From positions 1,612,001 through 1,676,000 of the forward strand of contig CATOTF010000002.1 of NCBI GenBank assembly GCA_951813045.1: DNA of 64,000 nt. Reading direction: 5' to 3'. Numbering within the stretch: position 1 is the first letter of the stretch; every line of letters starts with the position of its first letter. The position numbers and the translations under genes are program-made. The notes beneath the pieces were generated by a model. It was not told where the DNA came from. It ran no database searches and worked only from the letters and a program-made list of their open reading frames with translations. Below, piece by piece: positions 54,268 to 63,412 of this stretch. Origin of the DNA: an uncultured Rhizobiaceae bacterium (GTDB taxonomy: Bacteria > Pseudomonadota > Alphaproteobacteria > Rhizobiales > Rhizobiaceae).

Positions 54268-55605
54268 TTAGCCGTTGTTGTATGGTCCAAGTTCGCCACC
54301 AAGCAATGAAGCTTCATATTGAACCTGCTCGCGCGGCGTAACTTCAACAACTTCAAGCACGTCAAACTTGTTGGTGGGGTTTTCTTTACCCTTCACAACC
54401 AAGACGTCTTTAAAGCACTGGTGATCTTCGCCGCGGTAAAGAACCTTTCCGTTGCCGAGGCCGTCAAACTCGAAGTCTTCAAGAGCTTTACCAACTTCTG
54501 AAGGCTTAAATGTACCAGCACGCTGACATGCATCAGCATACAAGATAGCCTGACAGTAAGTTGTGTGCGCAGCCTGTGATGGCGGGAAGCCATATTTCTC
54601 ACCGAACGCTTTGACGAATGCTTTGGAAGCATCGTCCTGCAATGACCAGTGCCAGTTGGTTGAACCAAAGATTCCTTTAACGTTTTCACCCGCACCCTGC
54701 GCCATAAGGCGTGAGTAAAGCGGAACAACAATGGTGAAGTCTTTACCGTTCACCTGCTTACCAGCAAGACCGAACTGAACCGCCTGTGTCAGCGAGTTCA
54801 CCATGTCTTTACCGTAGTGGTTCAGCACGAGTGTATCAGCACCGGAAGACAGGATTGGTGTGATGAACTGTGAGAAGTCACCGGCACCAACTGGTGTCTT
54901 AACAGCGGCAACAGTTTCCCAGTTGTAGTCTTTGGTGTATTTGATCATTGAGCCTTCTTGCGAATAACCCCATGTGTAGTCAGCAGTCAGGTGATAAACC
55001 TTACGATCTGTACCGTAGTTGTTTTTCAACACTGGACCGAGCGCAGCACCTGTCATCTCAGTGTTAAAGAAGTGACGGAAACCGTTGGCACGTTTGTCTT
55101 TACCTGTCGTGTCATTGGAGTGTGTCAGACCAGACATGAAGATCACGCCAGCTTCCTGACATAGCCCTTGCACAGCAATCGCCACACCGGATGAAGACCC
55201 CCCGGTGATCATGATAGCACCGTCGTTTTCGATCATACGCTTGGCAGATGCGCGGGCTGCGTCAGATTTTGTCTGCGTATCACCGGTTACATACTTGACT
55301 TTCTTACCGTTGATGCCGCCTTTGAGTTCTTTGGATGAGAACGTATCCATCATCCCGCCGCCACCGGCGTTAATATGCTCAACAGCAAGCTCGTAAGCGC
55401 GAAGCTCGTCAGCACCTTCATCGGCATAAGCGCCAGTTTGCGGTACGTTAAAGCCGAATGTTACAGAATCACCTTTTGGTGCGTTCGTATATCCGCCTTC
55501 AGCAAATGCGCGTGTAAAGAAATATGGTGTTGCACCCGCTGCAGCTGCTGCAACGGCACCGCTTTTGATTACGCGACGGCGTGTAATGTCTTTAGTTGCA
55601 CTCAT
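54268..55605 (-). CDS. HAAT-family ABC transporter substrate-binding protein
   Basis: A 445-residue periplasmic binding protein. The N terminus has a twin-arginine signal (RRRVIKSGAVAAAAAG, cleavage near AFA). The type I periplasmic fold shows VTFGFNVPQTGAYADEGADE, VKYVTGDTQTKSDAARASAK, GGSSSGVAIAVQGLCQEAGV and FGSTNWHWSLQDD. It belongs to the amino-acid/amide (LivK/UrtA-like) class; the true ligand is not evident. ATG 55605 has a strong GGGAGG site; an upstream in-frame stretch is not protein-like. First gene of the operon livK-like, livH, livM, livG, livF. Its promoter region (55606-55786) ends at IS3 copy 3. Confidence 0.92.
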   Translation of the reverse strand: MSATKDITRRRVIKSGAVAAAAAGATPYFFTRAFAEGGYTNAPKGDSVTFGFNVPQTGAYADEGADELRAYELAVEHINAGGGGMMDTFSSKELKGGINGKKVKYVTGDTQTKSDAARASAKRMIENDGAIMITGGSSSGVAIAVQGLCQEAGVIFMSGLTHSNDTTGKDKRANGFRHFFNTEMTGAALGPVLKNNYGTDRKVYHLTADYTWGYSQEGSMIKYTKDYNWETVAAVKTPVGAGDFSQFITPILSSGADTLVLNHYGKDMVNSLTQAVQFGLAGKQVNGKDFTIVVPLYSRLMAQGAGENVKGIFGSTNWHWSLQDDASKAFVKAFGEKYGFPPSQAAHTTYCQAILYADACQRAGTFKPSEVGKALEDFEFDGLGNGKVLYRGEDHQCFKDVLVVKGKENPTNKFDVLEVVEVTPREQVQYEASLLGGELGPYNNG

Positions 55606-55824
55606 AAGGTTTCCTCCCTTGGAATTGTGCGAAACGAGAAGCGTAGGCAGAATCCTTCCGCCCTCATATCGATAACTATGCGATTCCAATTGCCCCGCAC
55701 AATTATACATAGGGATTAGAAGGCACTCCAAATCCTTACAAACTATCGTGACTGCACCACGAACCGACAAGTCTCCGATGGGTAAATGGACTTGTCCCGT
55801 ATTAATTCCGCATCCTGTTCTCGT

Positions 55825-56682
55825 TTAACTCGTTTTTCGTTCAAATTTGATGGGCGACATTCCTCCTATTGCTGAGTGTCTTCTGCGGCTGTTGTAAAAG
55901 CCGTTGATGTATTGGAACAGGGCGTCGGTTGCTTGCTGTCGTGTTTGCCATGTGCCGCGCCAGATGAGTTCGGCTTTGAGTGTTTTGAAGAACGTCTCGA
56001 CCACGGCGTTGTCCCAGCAATTGCCTTTTCGGCTCATGGACACTTTAAACTTCAGTTCACGCATTCGTTTTTGATAATCATGAGAGCAGTATTGACTGCC
56101 ACGGTCCGTATGATGAATGCAGCCCGGCGGTGGGTTTCGAAGGGCCAAAGCCCGGTTGAGAGCCTGCAATGCCAAGTCTTTCTTCAACCGGTTGCTGACA
56201 GCCCAACCCACCACACGGCGTGAATGTAGATCGATCATCACTGCCAGATACAGCCAGCCCTCACGGGTCCAGATGTAGCTGATGTCACCTGCCCATTTCT
56301 GGTTGGGTTTATCCGCTTGGAAGTTCCGCCCCAGCAAGTTAGGCGCAATGTTGAAGCGGTGATTGCTATCGGTCGTAGCTTTGTATTTGCGTGTTCTGAC
56401 CACTCGAATGCCGTTGTCGCGCATCAGGCGGCCAACACGGCGGTGACCAATAGCAAGGCCGGCTTCCTTCAACTCCTGCGTCATTCTCGGGCGACCATAA
56501 CTGCCAAGGCTCAAGTGATGCTGTTCACGGATGTGCGCCAGAACCACCATGTCATCGCGCTGCCGTTGACTAACAGGGCGGTTGTGCCAGGCACGATAAC
56601 CACGCGATGTAACATTCAGAATATGGCAAAGCCGATCCACCGGAACGTGTTTCCTGTGTTCTTCGACAAACGCAAATCTCAC
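55825..56682 (-). CDS. IS3-family transposase OrfB, copy 3
   Basis: 285 residues with the same sequence as the other copies, including the Asp-Asp-Glu core (GDISYIW, HTDRGSQY, VVETFF). GTG start overlapping the OrfA stop. The enzyme should be functional, though its element is rearranged at the edges. Confidence 0.93.
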   Translation of the reverse strand: MRFAFVEEHRKHVPVDRLCHILNVTSRGYRAWHNRPVSQRQRDDMVVLAHIREQHHLSLGSYGRPRMTQELKEAGLAIGHRRVGRLMRDNGIRVVRTRKYKATTDSNHRFNIAPNLLGRNFQADKPNQKWAGDISYIWTREGWLYLAVMIDLHSRRVVGWAVSNRLKKDLALQALNRALALRNPPPGCIHHTDRGSQYCSHDYQKRMRELKFKVSMSRKGNCWDNAVVETFFKTLKAELIWRGTWQTRQQATDALFQYINGFYNSRRRHSAIGGMSPIKFERKTS

Positions 56683-56954
56683 TTGCTTTGACCCGCGAAG
56701 AACACTGTTGCCTTCTTTAATATCTCCCTCTCCTCCGTGAGGAGACGAACCTCTCTGCGAAGCCGCTCATTCTCTTTGGCCAGATCAATATCAACCGATG
56801 GTGGAAGGTCATCAGGCCGGGATTGTTGTATCCATTTCGATAACGTCGAAAAGCCGACCCCCAAATCTGATGCCACTTGTTTCCGGGTAAGTCCGCTGGT
56901 CAGCGCAATACGCACCGCTTCACGCTTGAATTCGTCTGTGTGGCCTCGTGCCAT
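56679..56954 (-). CDS. IS3-family transposase OrfA, copy 3
   Basis: 91 residues, identical to the other OrfA copies: helix-turn-helix RKQVASDLGVGFSTLSKWI, coiled coil, and 4-nt overlap with OrfB. Confidence 0.92.
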   Translation of the reverse strand: MARGHTDEFKREAVRIALTSGLTRKQVASDLGVGFSTLSKWIQQSRPDDLPPSVDIDLAKENERLRREVRLLTEEREILKKATVFFAGQSK

Positions 56955-57017
56955 AATAGTTCTCCTTGATGGGATTAATCCAATTCAAGGACACGGAACC
57001 AAACCGTGACAAGTCCA

Positions 57018-57364
57018 CTCTTATCGCAGGAAGTGGAGCATTTCTTCTTGCACCATTCGCGCTTGCGGAAATGATCTGGTTACAGGCCTTCCCCGTAACC
57101 TTTCGAGCTTGGTCGTCGATTTTAGGAATTGTCCTGATTGCCTCGCTACTGGCATTTTCCACGTTCCAATTCGGAATAAAGGTTCTCGGTGTATCCCTCG
57201 CAGGCGTGTTTATGTACTTATTGCCGGTGTATGGCGTCGCATTAGCTGTGATATTTCTGGGTGAAGAACTATCATCCTTCCATGCCTGGGGAATTTTACT
57301 GGTGGTCAGTGGTGTCGTGTTTGCAACTTTCCCCAACCGTTGGCTAAAAATGCGGCCTATTTAA
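57018..57364 (+). pseudogene. EamA/DMT-family transporter, 5' half missing
   Basis: Begins abruptly at the IS3 end. The remaining 115 residues are the second half of an EamA repeat: FLLAPFALAEMIWLQAFPVT, ILGIVLIASLLAFSTFQFGI, LAGVFMYLLPVYGVALAVIF and LGEELSSFHAWGILLVVSGV, ending FPNRWLKMRPI. These are helices 6-10 of a ten-helix drug/metabolite transporter. The first half is absent from the window. The frame is continuous with an ATG inside the IS (56966), so a short chimeric product is possible. Its stop overlaps the convergent ccdA stop. Confidence 0.85.
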
Positions 57365-58122
57365 CCCAGGTTCTGCAATACCGGAAATGTTTCCAGCAGG
57401 AAGAACGCGAATGTCTGCATACCACCTGTTAAAAACAGGATACCGGTGAGAACCAGCAGACCACCCATGGCTTTTTCTACCGACCCAAGATGTCTTTTGA
57501 ACTTCGACAGGAAGTTCATGAATGGCCCGGCAAACAGCGCAGCCAATAGAAATGGCACACCAAGGCCCAACGAGTAGACACCCAACATAAAGGCCCCTTC
57601 CCCAACCGTATCCCGAGCACTGGCAATGCCGAGAATTACGCCTAGAATTGGGCCAATACACGGTGTCCACCCAAAGGCGAAAGCGAGCCCCATGACAAAG
57701 GAGCCAGCAACACTTGCACCACGCACGAGATCATCATTCACTTGAAAACGAGCTTCACGGTACATCAGGCCAATTTTAAACAGACCCAGGAAATGACATC
57801 CCATTAATATGATGATGACACCTGCGATAATCGACAAAATTTCTTGATTTTGGCGAATAACATGGGAAAAGCTCGACGCCCCGGCACCAAGCGCAACGAA
57901 CACGCAGGTAAATCCGAATACAAAAAAGGCAGCATTCGTCAGTGCTTTACCACGAATACTGTTGTTAATTACAGCAGTTCCATCTGATGAATGGGTCATT
58001 TCGTCCAGAGAAACGCCCGCCAGATAGGTTAAATACGGAGGTACAAGCGGCAATACGCAAGGGGACAGGAACGACAGCAGCCCCGCTAAAAAGATGCCAT
58101 ATAAAGTGAGATCACCACTCAT
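57361..58122 (-). CDS. ccdA: Cytochrome c biogenesis protein CcdA (thiol-electron carrier)
   Basis: A 253-residue membrane protein with six helices of the CcdA/DsbD-beta family. The two redox cysteines are in LLSFLSPCVLPLVPPYLTYL and FAFGWTPCIGPILG. HFLGLFKIGLMYREARFQ is the loop between. It moves reducing power from cytoplasmic thioredoxin across the membrane for haem ligation to cytochrome c and for other periplasmic thiols. Single gene, convergent with the broken EamA gene. Confidence 0.93.
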   Translation of the reverse strand: MSGDLTLYGIFLAGLLSFLSPCVLPLVPPYLTYLAGVSLDEMTHSSDGTAVINNSIRGKALTNAAFFVFGFTCVFVALGAGASSFSHVIRQNQEILSIIAGVIIILMGCHFLGLFKIGLMYREARFQVNDDLVRGASVAGSFVMGLAFAFGWTPCIGPILGVILGIASARDTVGEGAFMLGVYSLGLGVPFLLAALFAGPFMNFLSKFKRHLGSVEKAMGGLLVLTGILFLTGGMQTFAFFLLETFPVLQNLG

Positions 58123-58347
58123 AACATTTGCCCGGAACGAACATCCGGTCCACTTAGTTTTAACATAGCAATCCTATAGACCCGTGAAATATGCAAGCAC
58201 ACTCACTCAAGCTCAATTGTGCGTCATGGTTGTTTATCAGGTTAAAAATGTCATCTAGGTAAAAATTTTAACTCATCTGGCTTTTCGTGTGTTGACGCTG
58301 GCGAAAGCTTTGCCTATGCAGCGTCTCACCGGGCATCATTGCTCCGG

Positions 58348-58423
58348 GAGCCCGTAGCTCAGTTGGTAGAGCGCCTCACTTTTAATGAGGATGTCCACGG
58401 TTCGAATCCGTGCGGGCTCACCA
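58348..58423 (+). tRNA. tRNA-Lys (anticodon TTT)
   Basis: 76 nt with encoded CCA. The acceptor is GAGCCCG/CGGGCTC, the anticodon arm CCTCA-CTTTTAA-TGAGG, and the T arm CCACGGTTCGAATCCGTG. Confidence 0.95.
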
Positions 58424-58439
58424 TTTTCCCTCATTGTAA

Positions 58440-59393
58440 TTATTCGCACCCAAGTACTTCGGCCGGAATAATTGCACCCTTGTGCTGAATAACCTGACGC
58501 GCAAGTGCGTTGCCCCGCTTGCACGCTTCTTCAATGGATGCGCCAACCAGATAACCGGATAGGAAACCACCGTTAAACGAATCCCCTGCTGCTGTTGTGT
58601 CAATCACATCTTTCACAGCATCAGTCGAAACGAAAATTGGATCAGCATGGGTCGCGAATTCCTGCACGACACAACCATCCTCTCCAAGCTTCACCACCAC
58701 CTTCTCGACACCCGATTCTTTCAAGCGACGGAGCGTGTCTTTTTCCGTTGCATCACCCCAGATTGCTTGTTCATCATCAAATGTAACCAGCGCCAGGTTT
58801 GAAACGTTGTACATCGCCAGAAAGCAATCCTTTACAGTTTTCAAACCATCTCCTGTTGGCCAAAGTGCTGGTCTGAAATTGCTGTCAAATGCAATTTCTA
58901 CACCCTGCTTTTTCAACTCACCTAATAATTTCAGCAGGGTACCCCGGTCTTCTTCTGGCAGGATTGCAAGGCTGATCCCGCTTAATAATATCATATCAAC
59001 CCGAGCCAGGTTCTCTCGGATACGGTCGAATTCGAGATGTTGAACCAAATATCGAGCGGCGGATTGATTGCGCCAATACAGAAACGTCCGCTCACCGCTA
59101 TCATCTAGTTGAATGAGATATAGGCCCGGTGTTCGTTCGCGGTCTCTCAACACCAGATCGGTATCGATCCCCTCATCCCGCCATCTGGATAACATTCCAT
59201 CGCTGATGGCGTCTGTGCCCATGGCCGTGACATAGGAAACCTTAAGATCGTTTTCTTCCCGGTTTAAGGACTTACCGCGACAAAGATAAACAGCCGCATT
59301 TAACGTATCCCCACCAAATGTTTGCATCATTTCACCAAATGGTTTGCCGTTCAATTCAATCATACATTCCCCGATAATGGCGATGTGCTTCAT
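58440..59393 (-). CDS. kdgK: 2-Dehydro-3-deoxygluconate kinase (PfkB family)
   Basis: A 317-residue sugar kinase phosphorylating KDG to KDPG. N-terminal IAIIGECMIELNGKPFGEMM and GGDTLNAAVYLCRG are PfkB landmarks; SNFRPALWP is typical of KdgK; the ATP/anion-hole motif is DTTAAGDSFNGGFLSGYLVG with the catalytic Asp. Together with the preceding fructuronate reductase gene it belongs to hexuronate breakdown (fructuronate to mannonate to KDG to KDPG). It overlaps that gene by 4 nt. The mannonate dehydratase gene is not in the window. Confidence 0.9.
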   Translation of the reverse strand: MKHIAIIGECMIELNGKPFGEMMQTFGGDTLNAAVYLCRGKSLNREENDLKVSYVTAMGTDAISDGMLSRWRDEGIDTDLVLRDRERTPGLYLIQLDDSGERTFLYWRNQSAARYLVQHLEFDRIRENLARVDMILLSGISLAILPEEDRGTLLKLLGELKKQGVEIAFDSNFRPALWPTGDGLKTVKDCFLAMYNVSNLALVTFDDEQAIWGDATEKDTLRRLKESGVEKVVVKLGEDGCVVQEFATHADPIFVSTDAVKDVIDTTAAGDSFNGGFLSGYLVGASIEEACKRGNALARQVIQHKGAIIPAEVLGCE

Positions 59394-60898
59394 TTTGATG
59401 TCCTACTGTCGAAATAATTTGTGTTATTGTCGCGCGACAAGGAAGCAACAGTGGCTTTTGCGCCATTTCGAAGCAGCGATTCATAAGCCGTCGTAACCTC
59501 GTTTATGACGCGTGTATCACCACCGATTTCGGGCTCAAAGATTGTTTTAACAGACAAAATTGCAGGGACTACGGACCCATTATGGCCATGATTTTTGTAG
59601 ATTTCGGCCAACTCACTCGCCATGGGATCACGAACATCTATAGCGCTGCCGTTTTCGTCGGTACCGCTGACATAGCGGATCCATCCAGCAATACCGGCGG
59701 CTAAAAACTTAAAGTCAGTTCCCGTGTGCACGTGATGACGCAAACTCCCTCCAAAGCGCTGCGGAATTTTCTGGCTACCATCCATCGCGATTTGCCAGGT
59801 TTTGTGTCTTAGGGCCGGGTTGGCAAAGCGCTCAATCAATCTGTTGGCGTATGCTTCAAGCTTGGTTCCATTATTCATTTTCAGCGATGGAGCCTGCTCT
59901 GTCATCATTAGATCAAATGCAGCGTTACGAAATCCGGGATCTGCCATCGTATCTGAAATATATGTGTGACCAGCGAGAAATCCCAAGTAAGCAAGAAACG
60001 AATGGGCACCATTCAACATACGTAATTTCATTTCCTCGAATGGTGCGACATCATCCACGAATTCAGCCCCGGCGATTTCCCAAACAGGACGACCGGCAAC
60101 AAAATCATCTTCAATTACCCATTGATTAAACGGCTCGCAGGCCACACCGCATGGGTCCGCCACACCGAGTTCGCGTTCAAGGTCCTGAAGCGCTGCCGTT
60201 GTGACCGCAGGCACAATTCGGTCAACCATTGTACCGGGGAAACTCACGTTATCCGCAATCCACGCTCCCAAATCTCGGTCAAAATGAGTCGCGAATTCCA
60301 CGATTGCAGTTTTCGTTACCTGACCATTTCCTTGAATATTGTCACAGGAAAGCACGGTGAAGGGCTGAAGTCCTCGTTCTCGTCGAAGCTTGAGCGCCTG
60401 TACAATAAACCCTAACGCGGATTGTGGCTCTGTTGGGTTCGTCAGATCAGCCACGAGAAGTTGATTGTTCCTGTCGAGTTGGCCAGTCGACGGGTCGATG
60501 CAATATCCCTTTTCCGTAATGGTCAACGATACTATGGCCACTTGAGGTTCCGCCATTTTTTCAATAATGGATTGAATACCATCGAGCCCCGCATGCAGGG
60601 ATTCCGTCACTGCGCCTATCACTCGACTTTGTGTGGATTTAGCGCCCAGTTCGGTGACACTAAACAGGTGATCCTGTATTCTCAACGCCTTGATCAAAGT
60701 ATCGCTAAACAAGCTAATTTCGCAAATACCCCAGTCACTCCCGGACTGTCGGGCAGCACTGTCCGTGAAAACAGCCTGATGAGCGCGATGAAAAGCTCCA
60801 AACCCCAGATGAACGATCCTGGATTTCAACAACGACCGGTCGTAGTCCGGCAGAATTATCGTCGCGGGGAGGTTGGTATCTGCAATAGTTTGCCCCAT
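59390..60898 (-). CDS. Mannitol dehydrogenase-family protein, probable fructuronate reductase
   Basis: A 502-residue NAD-dependent long-chain polyol/hexuronate dehydrogenase. Seen: N-terminal Rossmann start IVHLGFGAFHRAHQAVFTDS, TVLSCDNIQGNGQVTKTAIV, the active-site segments FVDDVAPFEEMKLRMLNGAH, SFLAYLGFLAGHTYI, and MDGSQKIPQRF with the catalytic Lys. Fructuronate reductase (UxuB-like) is favoured over mannitol dehydrogenase because kdgK follows with a 4-nt overlap. D-arabinitol or mannitol activity cannot be excluded. Confidence 0.86.
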   Translation of the reverse strand: MGQTIADTNLPATIILPDYDRSLLKSRIVHLGFGAFHRAHQAVFTDSAARQSGSDWGICEISLFSDTLIKALRIQDHLFSVTELGAKSTQSRVIGAVTESLHAGLDGIQSIIEKMAEPQVAIVSLTITEKGYCIDPSTGQLDRNNQLLVADLTNPTEPQSALGFIVQALKLRRERGLQPFTVLSCDNIQGNGQVTKTAIVEFATHFDRDLGAWIADNVSFPGTMVDRIVPAVTTAALQDLERELGVADPCGVACEPFNQWVIEDDFVAGRPVWEIAGAEFVDDVAPFEEMKLRMLNGAHSFLAYLGFLAGHTYISDTMADPGFRNAAFDLMMTEQAPSLKMNNGTKLEAYANRLIERFANPALRHKTWQIAMDGSQKIPQRFGGSLRHHVHTGTDFKFLAAGIAGWIRYVSGTDENGSAIDVRDPMASELAEIYKNHGHNGSVVPAILSVKTIFEPEIGGDTRVINEVTTAYESLLRNGAKATVASLSRDNNTNYFDSRTSK

Positions 60899-61061
60899 GT
60901 GTCAGTTCTTTTGCTACCCGAGTGGAGTTCCAATACCATAGATACTATCATCCTCATCAAACGCCACTCCTTAGCGACCATTACCCAAGCATCAAACAAT
61001 ATTGCAAAATATCCGGCCATCGCTTCTAATGAAGCGATGCCAAATTAATGGGAGCCCTACG

Positions 61062-61361
61062 ATGAGCTTGCTTGTCCGCTATACATTAAAGACGAAAGAT
61101 GATCACGCCGCCCAAACTTCAGCAATGACGGCACTTGTCGGCGGGTTGAAGTCCGAAAACATCGCAGGATTGAACTATTCTTGTTTTTCAACTGACGATC
61201 CGACACGCTTCATCGGCCTGTTGGAATTTTCCGACGATGAAACCAAACAAGCATTTTTAGATTCCAAATCTTTCGCAACCTATCGTGAGGCGGTAGGCCC
61301 AACATTTGCCAATCCTCCCGAAACGACAGATATCACAGCGGTGGCGTCAACTCGAGATTGA
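61062..61361 (+). CDS. Small antibiotic-biosynthesis-monooxygenase-like protein
   Basis: 99 residues resembling the ABM dimeric alpha+beta barrel fold: LLVRYTLKTKDDHAAQTSAM, a helix, LNYSCFSTDDPTRFIGLLEF, DDETKQAFLDSKSFATYREA, FANPPETTDITAV. ATG 61062 has GGAG upstream. Such proteins bind or oxidise small aromatic compounds, but family membership here rests on the pattern only. Divergent from the fructuronate reductase gene, convergent with MAPEG. Confidence 0.6.
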   Translation: MSLLVRYTLKTKDDHAAQTSAMTALVGGLKSENIAGLNYSCFSTDDPTRFIGLLEFSDDETKQAFLDSKSFATYREAVGPTFANPPETTDITAVASTRD

Positions 61362-61399
61362 CGATATTCAACTGCAACCAACTGTCTATTTTTAAACGT

Positions 61400-61816
61400 T
61401 TATAAGAGCGCCCAAATAGACATGATGCACAAAACTACCAGTGTCGCCCACCCGGTTACAAACGCTATCGTTCGAACGCCTTGCGTTGGTTTGCCGACAT
61501 TTTGAGCGTATATATATATGTAGATTAGGCGGGATAACAGAAATATTCCCATCAGCAGGTTAACCCACCAACTGGATACGCCAAGCAATATCGCCACGAA
61601 CAGCGCAACAGCCGCCGCGGGCAATATCTCAACACCGTTTTGGTGTGAACGGTTCATTCTGTAAACTGAACTACTATAATCAGCGTCGGGTTCAGACCCG
61701 GGCGTTAATCCCGCTTTTGCCTTGCTTCCTCCAACCATTGCTGATTGTACCAATACAATCAGCACGAAGGTCAGGAGTGAAATAATTGCGACTGAATATG
61801 CTGCATAGGTTTCCAT
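61400..61816 (-). CDS. MAPEG-family membrane protein
   Basis: A 138-residue four-helix protein of the MAPEG family (membrane-associated proteins in eicosanoid and glutathione metabolism). Landmarks: helix 1 YSVAIISLLTFVLIVLVQSA, the loop SVYRMNRSHQNGVEILPAAA (family R-x-x-x-N-x-x-E/Q-like), helix 3 LLMGIFLLSRLIYIYIYAQN and helix 4 FVTGWATLVVLCIMSIWALL. Activity is unknown in bacteria; glutathione-linked detoxification is possible. Confidence 0.85.
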   Translation of the reverse strand: METYAAYSVAIISLLTFVLIVLVQSAMVGGSKAKAGLTPGSEPDADYSSSVYRMNRSHQNGVEILPAAAVALFVAILLGVSSWWVNLLMGIFLLSRLIYIYIYAQNVGKPTQGVRTIAFVTGWATLVVLCIMSIWALL

Positions 61817-62153
61817 GATATTTCCCCGGAGTTTGGTTGATATTTTTTAGACACTACAGGCGTCTGAATATTCCAAGCCGCTAAACGCGCACCGCAGTGA
61901 AAGATTGTTCACTGCTTCCCTCACCGTAAATATTTACCATGTATTTGGGATTGTCCACTGTGGGAACACGAACATCGATGGATTCGAAGTAACAACCACC
62001 CCAGTTCCTGGCATAAATTATTGCAAATGAGGGTATGAAGACCTAGACAATACCTTCAGTAGCACATCGTTAGGTCAATCCATGCGACTGTGTTTCCAGA
62101 CTGAATCCGTACCTTGGTTCGTCCGCTCCTCCAAACTTCACTTATCACCGATC
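61817..62153. other. Intergenic region between MAPEG and tgt
   Basis: Presumably holds both divergent promoters. No hairpin, repeat or small gene could be supported. In-frame sequence upstream of tgt back to 62082 lacks protein-like character. Confidence 0.4.
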
Positions 62154-63329
62154 ATGAATATCAACACTCTTTCTGAACGCGAAGAAACTTCGCCCGATTT
62201 CCAGTTCAAAGTTTTGGCAACCGACGGAAAAGCTCGCCGTGGGGCAATCACAATGCCACGCGGCACAATTCGTACGCCGGCCTATATGCCGGTTGGCACG
62301 GCGGGTACCGTTAAAGCCATGTATATGGATCAGGTTCGTGATCTCGGTTCGGACGTTATTCTGGGGAATACCTACCACCTGATGCTGCGCCCCGGCGCCG
62401 AACGGGTGGCGAAACTGGGCGGTTTGCATGAGTTTGCCCGCTGGCCGCATCCAATCTTGACGGACTCTGGTGGTTTTCAGGTCATGTCTTTGGCTCAATT
62501 GCGCAGAATGAGCGAAAGAGGCGTCATTTTTCAATCCCATATTGATGGTCGAAAATATGATCTGACACCGGAACGGTCTATCGAAATTCAGGCGCTGTTG
62601 GATAGCGATATTCAAATGCAGCTGGACGAATGCCTCGCCCTGCCAGCCGAAAACAAGGAAATTGAACGGGCGATGGAACTGTCATTGCGGTGGGCAGACC
62701 GTTCCCACACCGCCTTTAAAGCTCAATCCGATCACAAAGCCCGCGCCATGTTTGGCATCGTACAGGGGGGCGATAATCCGGAACTTCGCGTGAAATCAGC
62801 GCAAGCCCTTAAGGCTATGGATATGAAAGGCTACTCCATCGGTGGCCTCGCTGTAGGTGAACCCCAGGAAGTGATGTTAAAAATGCTCGATATCACCTGC
62901 CCCGAACTTCCAAAGGAAAAACCGCGATATCTCATGGGTGTGGGCACACCGGATGATCTGTTGGAATCAATCGCCCGTGGCGTCGACATGTTCGATTGCG
63001 TCATGCCGACCAGAGCGGGACGCCACGCAACAGCCTATTCTCGCATGGGCAAAATCAATATGCGCAACGCCCGCCACGCGGAAGACCATCGGCCTTTGGA
63101 CGAAATGTCGGATTGTCCCGCATCCTCCCAATACAGCCGCGCCTACCTCCACCACCTCATGCGTTCCAACGAAGCTTTGGGCGGTATGTTACTCACCTGG
63201 AACAACCTCGCCTATTATCAGTATCTCATGCAGGGCGCGCGCAACGCAATTGAACAGGGCCGATACGCCGACTTTATGGCGAACACAAAGGCAGGATGGG
63301 AGAAAGGCGATATTGAGGTTTTGGAATAG
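62154..63329 (+). CDS. tgt: tRNA-guanine transglycosylase (queuine/preQ1 insertion)
   Basis: A 391-residue enzyme replacing G34 by preQ1 in GUN-anticodon tRNAs. Motifs: PRGTIRTPAYMPVGTAGTVK, GNTYHLMLRPGAERV, the nucleophile-pocket ILTDSGGFQVMSLAQLRRMS, GIVQGGDNPELRVKSAQAL, GLAVGEPQEVMLKMLD and FDCVMPTRAGRHATAYS. The zinc loop usually reads C-x-C-x-x-C; here it is Ser319-Asp-Cys321-Pro-Ala-Ser324, so only one of three cysteine ligands and the later His of YLHHL remain. ATG 62154 is chosen by homology; upstream frame to 62082 is not conserved-looking. Confidence 0.94.
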   Translation: MNINTLSEREETSPDFQFKVLATDGKARRGAITMPRGTIRTPAYMPVGTAGTVKAMYMDQVRDLGSDVILGNTYHLMLRPGAERVAKLGGLHEFARWPHPILTDSGGFQVMSLAQLRRMSERGVIFQSHIDGRKYDLTPERSIEIQALLDSDIQMQLDECLALPAENKEIERAMELSLRWADRSHTAFKAQSDHKARAMFGIVQGGDNPELRVKSAQALKAMDMKGYSIGGLAVGEPQEVMLKMLDITCPELPKEKPRYLMGVGTPDDLLESIARGVDMFDCVMPTRAGRHATAYSRMGKINMRNARHAEDHRPLDEMSDCPASSQYSRAYLHHLMRSNEALGGMLLTWNNLAYYQYLMQGARNAIEQGRYADFMANTKAGWEKGDIEVLE

Positions 63330-63412
63330 CGGAGATTATTCAATGCTATCAGCGCTTAACGGCGTGCTAAGAGCGGCTTTGTAGGGCTGGAATTAGCTTT
63401 TCGGCTTCAGGA

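Larger units (their letters stand above)
55787..57017 (-). mobile_element. IS3-family insertion sequence, copy 3
   Basis: 1231 bp with the same ends and proteins as copies 1 and 2; one base differs near the right end (GGAACC for GGAACT). The flanks AAA (left) and CTC (right) do not match, so no target duplication remains. The right flank is the middle of an EamA gene. Together these point to a deletion or IS-IS recombination at this site. Confidence 0.93.

Noticed and set aside
51023-55605. Urea transporter (Urt) assignment for the HAAT operon
   Set aside because: The binding protein has a Tat signal and differs from UrtA in its start, and no urease genes are near, so the general branched-chain amino acid-type label was kept.
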